Shown: positions 4,778 to 5,599 of the stretch, piece after piece
How the letters are laid out: each line of letters starts with the position of its first letter
Numbering within the stretch: the stretch's first letter is position 1
Source of the DNA: Oscillospiraceae bacterium
Lineage (GTDB): Bacteria > Bacillota_A > Clostridia > Oscillospirales > Ruminococcaceae
Assembly (NCBI GenBank): GCA_017400025.1
Contig: JAFQAF010000102.1
Coordinates: 1 to 5,599, forward strand
Direction of reading: 5' to 3'
Length of the DNA: 5,599 nucleotides
The notes under the pieces: generated by a model
Databases searched by the model: none
What the model was told of the DNA's origin: nothing
What the model saw: the letters and a program-made list of their open reading frames with translations, nothing else
Made by a program: the position numbers and the translations under genes

Positions 4778-5599
4778 TTATTCTGCATCTTTTTCTTCAG
4801 TCTGTGCAGCTTCAGCAGCTTTTCTCCGTTTCACCTTTGCAATGTCTTCGTCAGACATCATACGGTTCTTTTCGTAATCCCAGATGCCTTCTTTTTTCCA
4901 TTTCCAGATTCTGTATCTGGAAACAATAAGCAGACCAAGCAGGAAGCAGATCATCATATAGATAAAGCCTGTCATCAGCTTGATGTTCATCTGCCATTCA
5001 GGGCTCAGCTTATTGTGTGTGCCGCCCAGAACATCAGACATTTCATAAATTGAAGACATACCTGTATTGTATCTGTACCGGCTTGCAAGGCCAAGCATAG
5101 CCATGGCAGTATCTTTCTCATTGCCTTTTTTTGCTGTTTCGTCAAAAGAGAAGGAGCCGTCTTTTCTCTGATATTTTATCAGCCATTCTGTCATATCCCG
5201 GCCGGAAGCATCTTCTGCCGGAAGACCAACTGTATTCAGTGCAATGATTGCTGATGTGATATCTTCAGGGCTGTCTGAAGCTTTGATATTGTTTTTCACA
5301 AATTCAGCACCCTGCTGCACTGCATCAGTGATTTCGCCTTCTATGCCTGTTTCGCCGGAAAGTGCAAGACCTGTAACTGCAGATGCTGTGAGTCTTACCG
5401 GTGAAACGCCGTCGTTTGCCATGGTTTTGTATCTGAAAGAGCCGTCTGCCTGCCACAGTTCCATAATGAAATCAATAAGTTCCTGTCTTGTCAGGTCGCC
5501 TTTTTCAAACATTTCATATTTGCCGCATTCCAGGGCTGTGAGAGCATTTACTTTGTTGAGAGTGCCGCCCATCATCAGAACCTGGTCAATGCTGATACC
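4778..5599 (-). CDS. Membrane-anchored prenyltransferase/squalene-oxidase-repeat protein, partial
   Basis: The frame is open to the right edge, so 273 C-terminal residues are seen and the start lies outside. The ATG at 5575 is internal. The visible part has repeats of an alpha/alpha-toroid fold: WQADGSFRY...LTASAVTGLALSG (fragment residues 49-82), SPEDITSAIIALNTVG (110-125) and YQRKDGSFSFDE...DTAMAMLGLASRY (143-175). The Q..DGSF motifs are those of prenyltransferase/squalene-cyclase repeats (PF00432/PF13243-like). A single membrane helix follows (about 206-227: LMTGFIYMMICFLLGLLIVS), then a basic charged tail rich in Lys, Arg, Ala and Glu. This suggests an extracytoplasmic toroid domain anchored by its C terminus, as in Firmicutes surface proteins that pair such repeats with DUF4430 cobalamin-binding-like domains. 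Any such partner domain would be upstream and is not seen. Catalysis of terpene cyclisation is unlikely from the visible part. No convincing terminator follows the stop. Confidence 0.8.
   Translation of the reverse strand, partial: GISIDQVLMMGGTLNKVNALTALECGKYEMFEKGDLTRQELIDFIMELWQADGSFRYKTMANDGVSPVRLTASAVTGLALSGETGIEGEITDAVQQGAEFVKNNIKASDSPEDITSAIIALNTVGLPAEDASGRDMTEWLIKYQRKDGSFSFDETAKKGNEKDTAMAMLGLASRYRYNTGMSSIYEMSDVLGGTHNKLSPEWQMNIKLMTGFIYMMICFLLGLLIVSRYRIWKWKKEGIWDYEKNRMMSDEDIAKVKRRKAAEAAQTEEKDAE

Noticed and set aside
4730..5053. A 107-codon plus-strand frame opposite the right-edge gene
   Set aside because: Antisense shadow: Phe/Ser-rich low-complexity start, no ribosome binding site, and the opposite frame encodes recognisable repeats and a membrane helix.

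Overview
The window looks like ordinary chromosome from a low-to-moderate GC Gram-positive bacterium, most likely a gut-type member of the Clostridia (Ruminococcus or Eubacterium-like). This is inferred from strong AGGAGG-type ribosome binding sites, near-consensus sigma-A promoters, compact intrinsic terminators with U-tracts, a tRNA gene with encoded CCA, and protein sequences of Firmicutes character. No species can be named from the sequence alone. I see no insertion sequence, CRISPR array, phage gene or integration scar.

Layout from left to right. (1) The C-terminal 64 codons of an unrecognised plus-strand protein (2-196) end in an intrinsic terminator that overlaps the stop codon. (2) A minus-strand tRNA-Leu with anticodon UAA (270-356) has its own TTGACA/TATTAT promoter and a strong terminator. 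(3) A minus-strand TRIC/UPF0126-family membrane channel gene (447-1091) ends in a long hairpin whose DNA also carries the tRNA promoter. (4) Divergent from it, across a 158-bp AT-rich gap, is a two-gene plus-strand operon (1250-3129) of paralogous inosine-uridine-type nucleoside hydrolases, 11 bp apart. It is closed by a bidirectional terminator shared with (5), a convergent minus-strand MATE-family efflux transporter (3179-4579). The MATE gene has a near-perfect promoter, a palindromic operator-like site over its -35 box and a stable hairpin in its roughly 80-nt leader. (6) At the right edge is the C-terminal part of a minus-strand protein with prenyltransferase/squalene-oxidase-type repeats and a C-terminal membrane anchor.

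How the genes work together. The nucleoside hydrolase pair is the only clear functional unit: it would split ribonucleosides into base and ribose for salvage or carbon use. The first enzyme keeps all the metal and catalytic residues I can align. The second has Tyr in place of the conserved active-site His, so the two probably differ in substrate or in activity. The flanking membrane proteins sit in separate transcription units and nothing in the sequence ties them to nucleoside metabolism.

Nothing here amounts to an undescribed multi-gene system. The points most worth a second look are the MATE control region (palindrome plus leader hairpin), the His-to-Tyr change in the second hydrolase, and the tRNA promoter embedded in the upstream gene's terminator hairpin.
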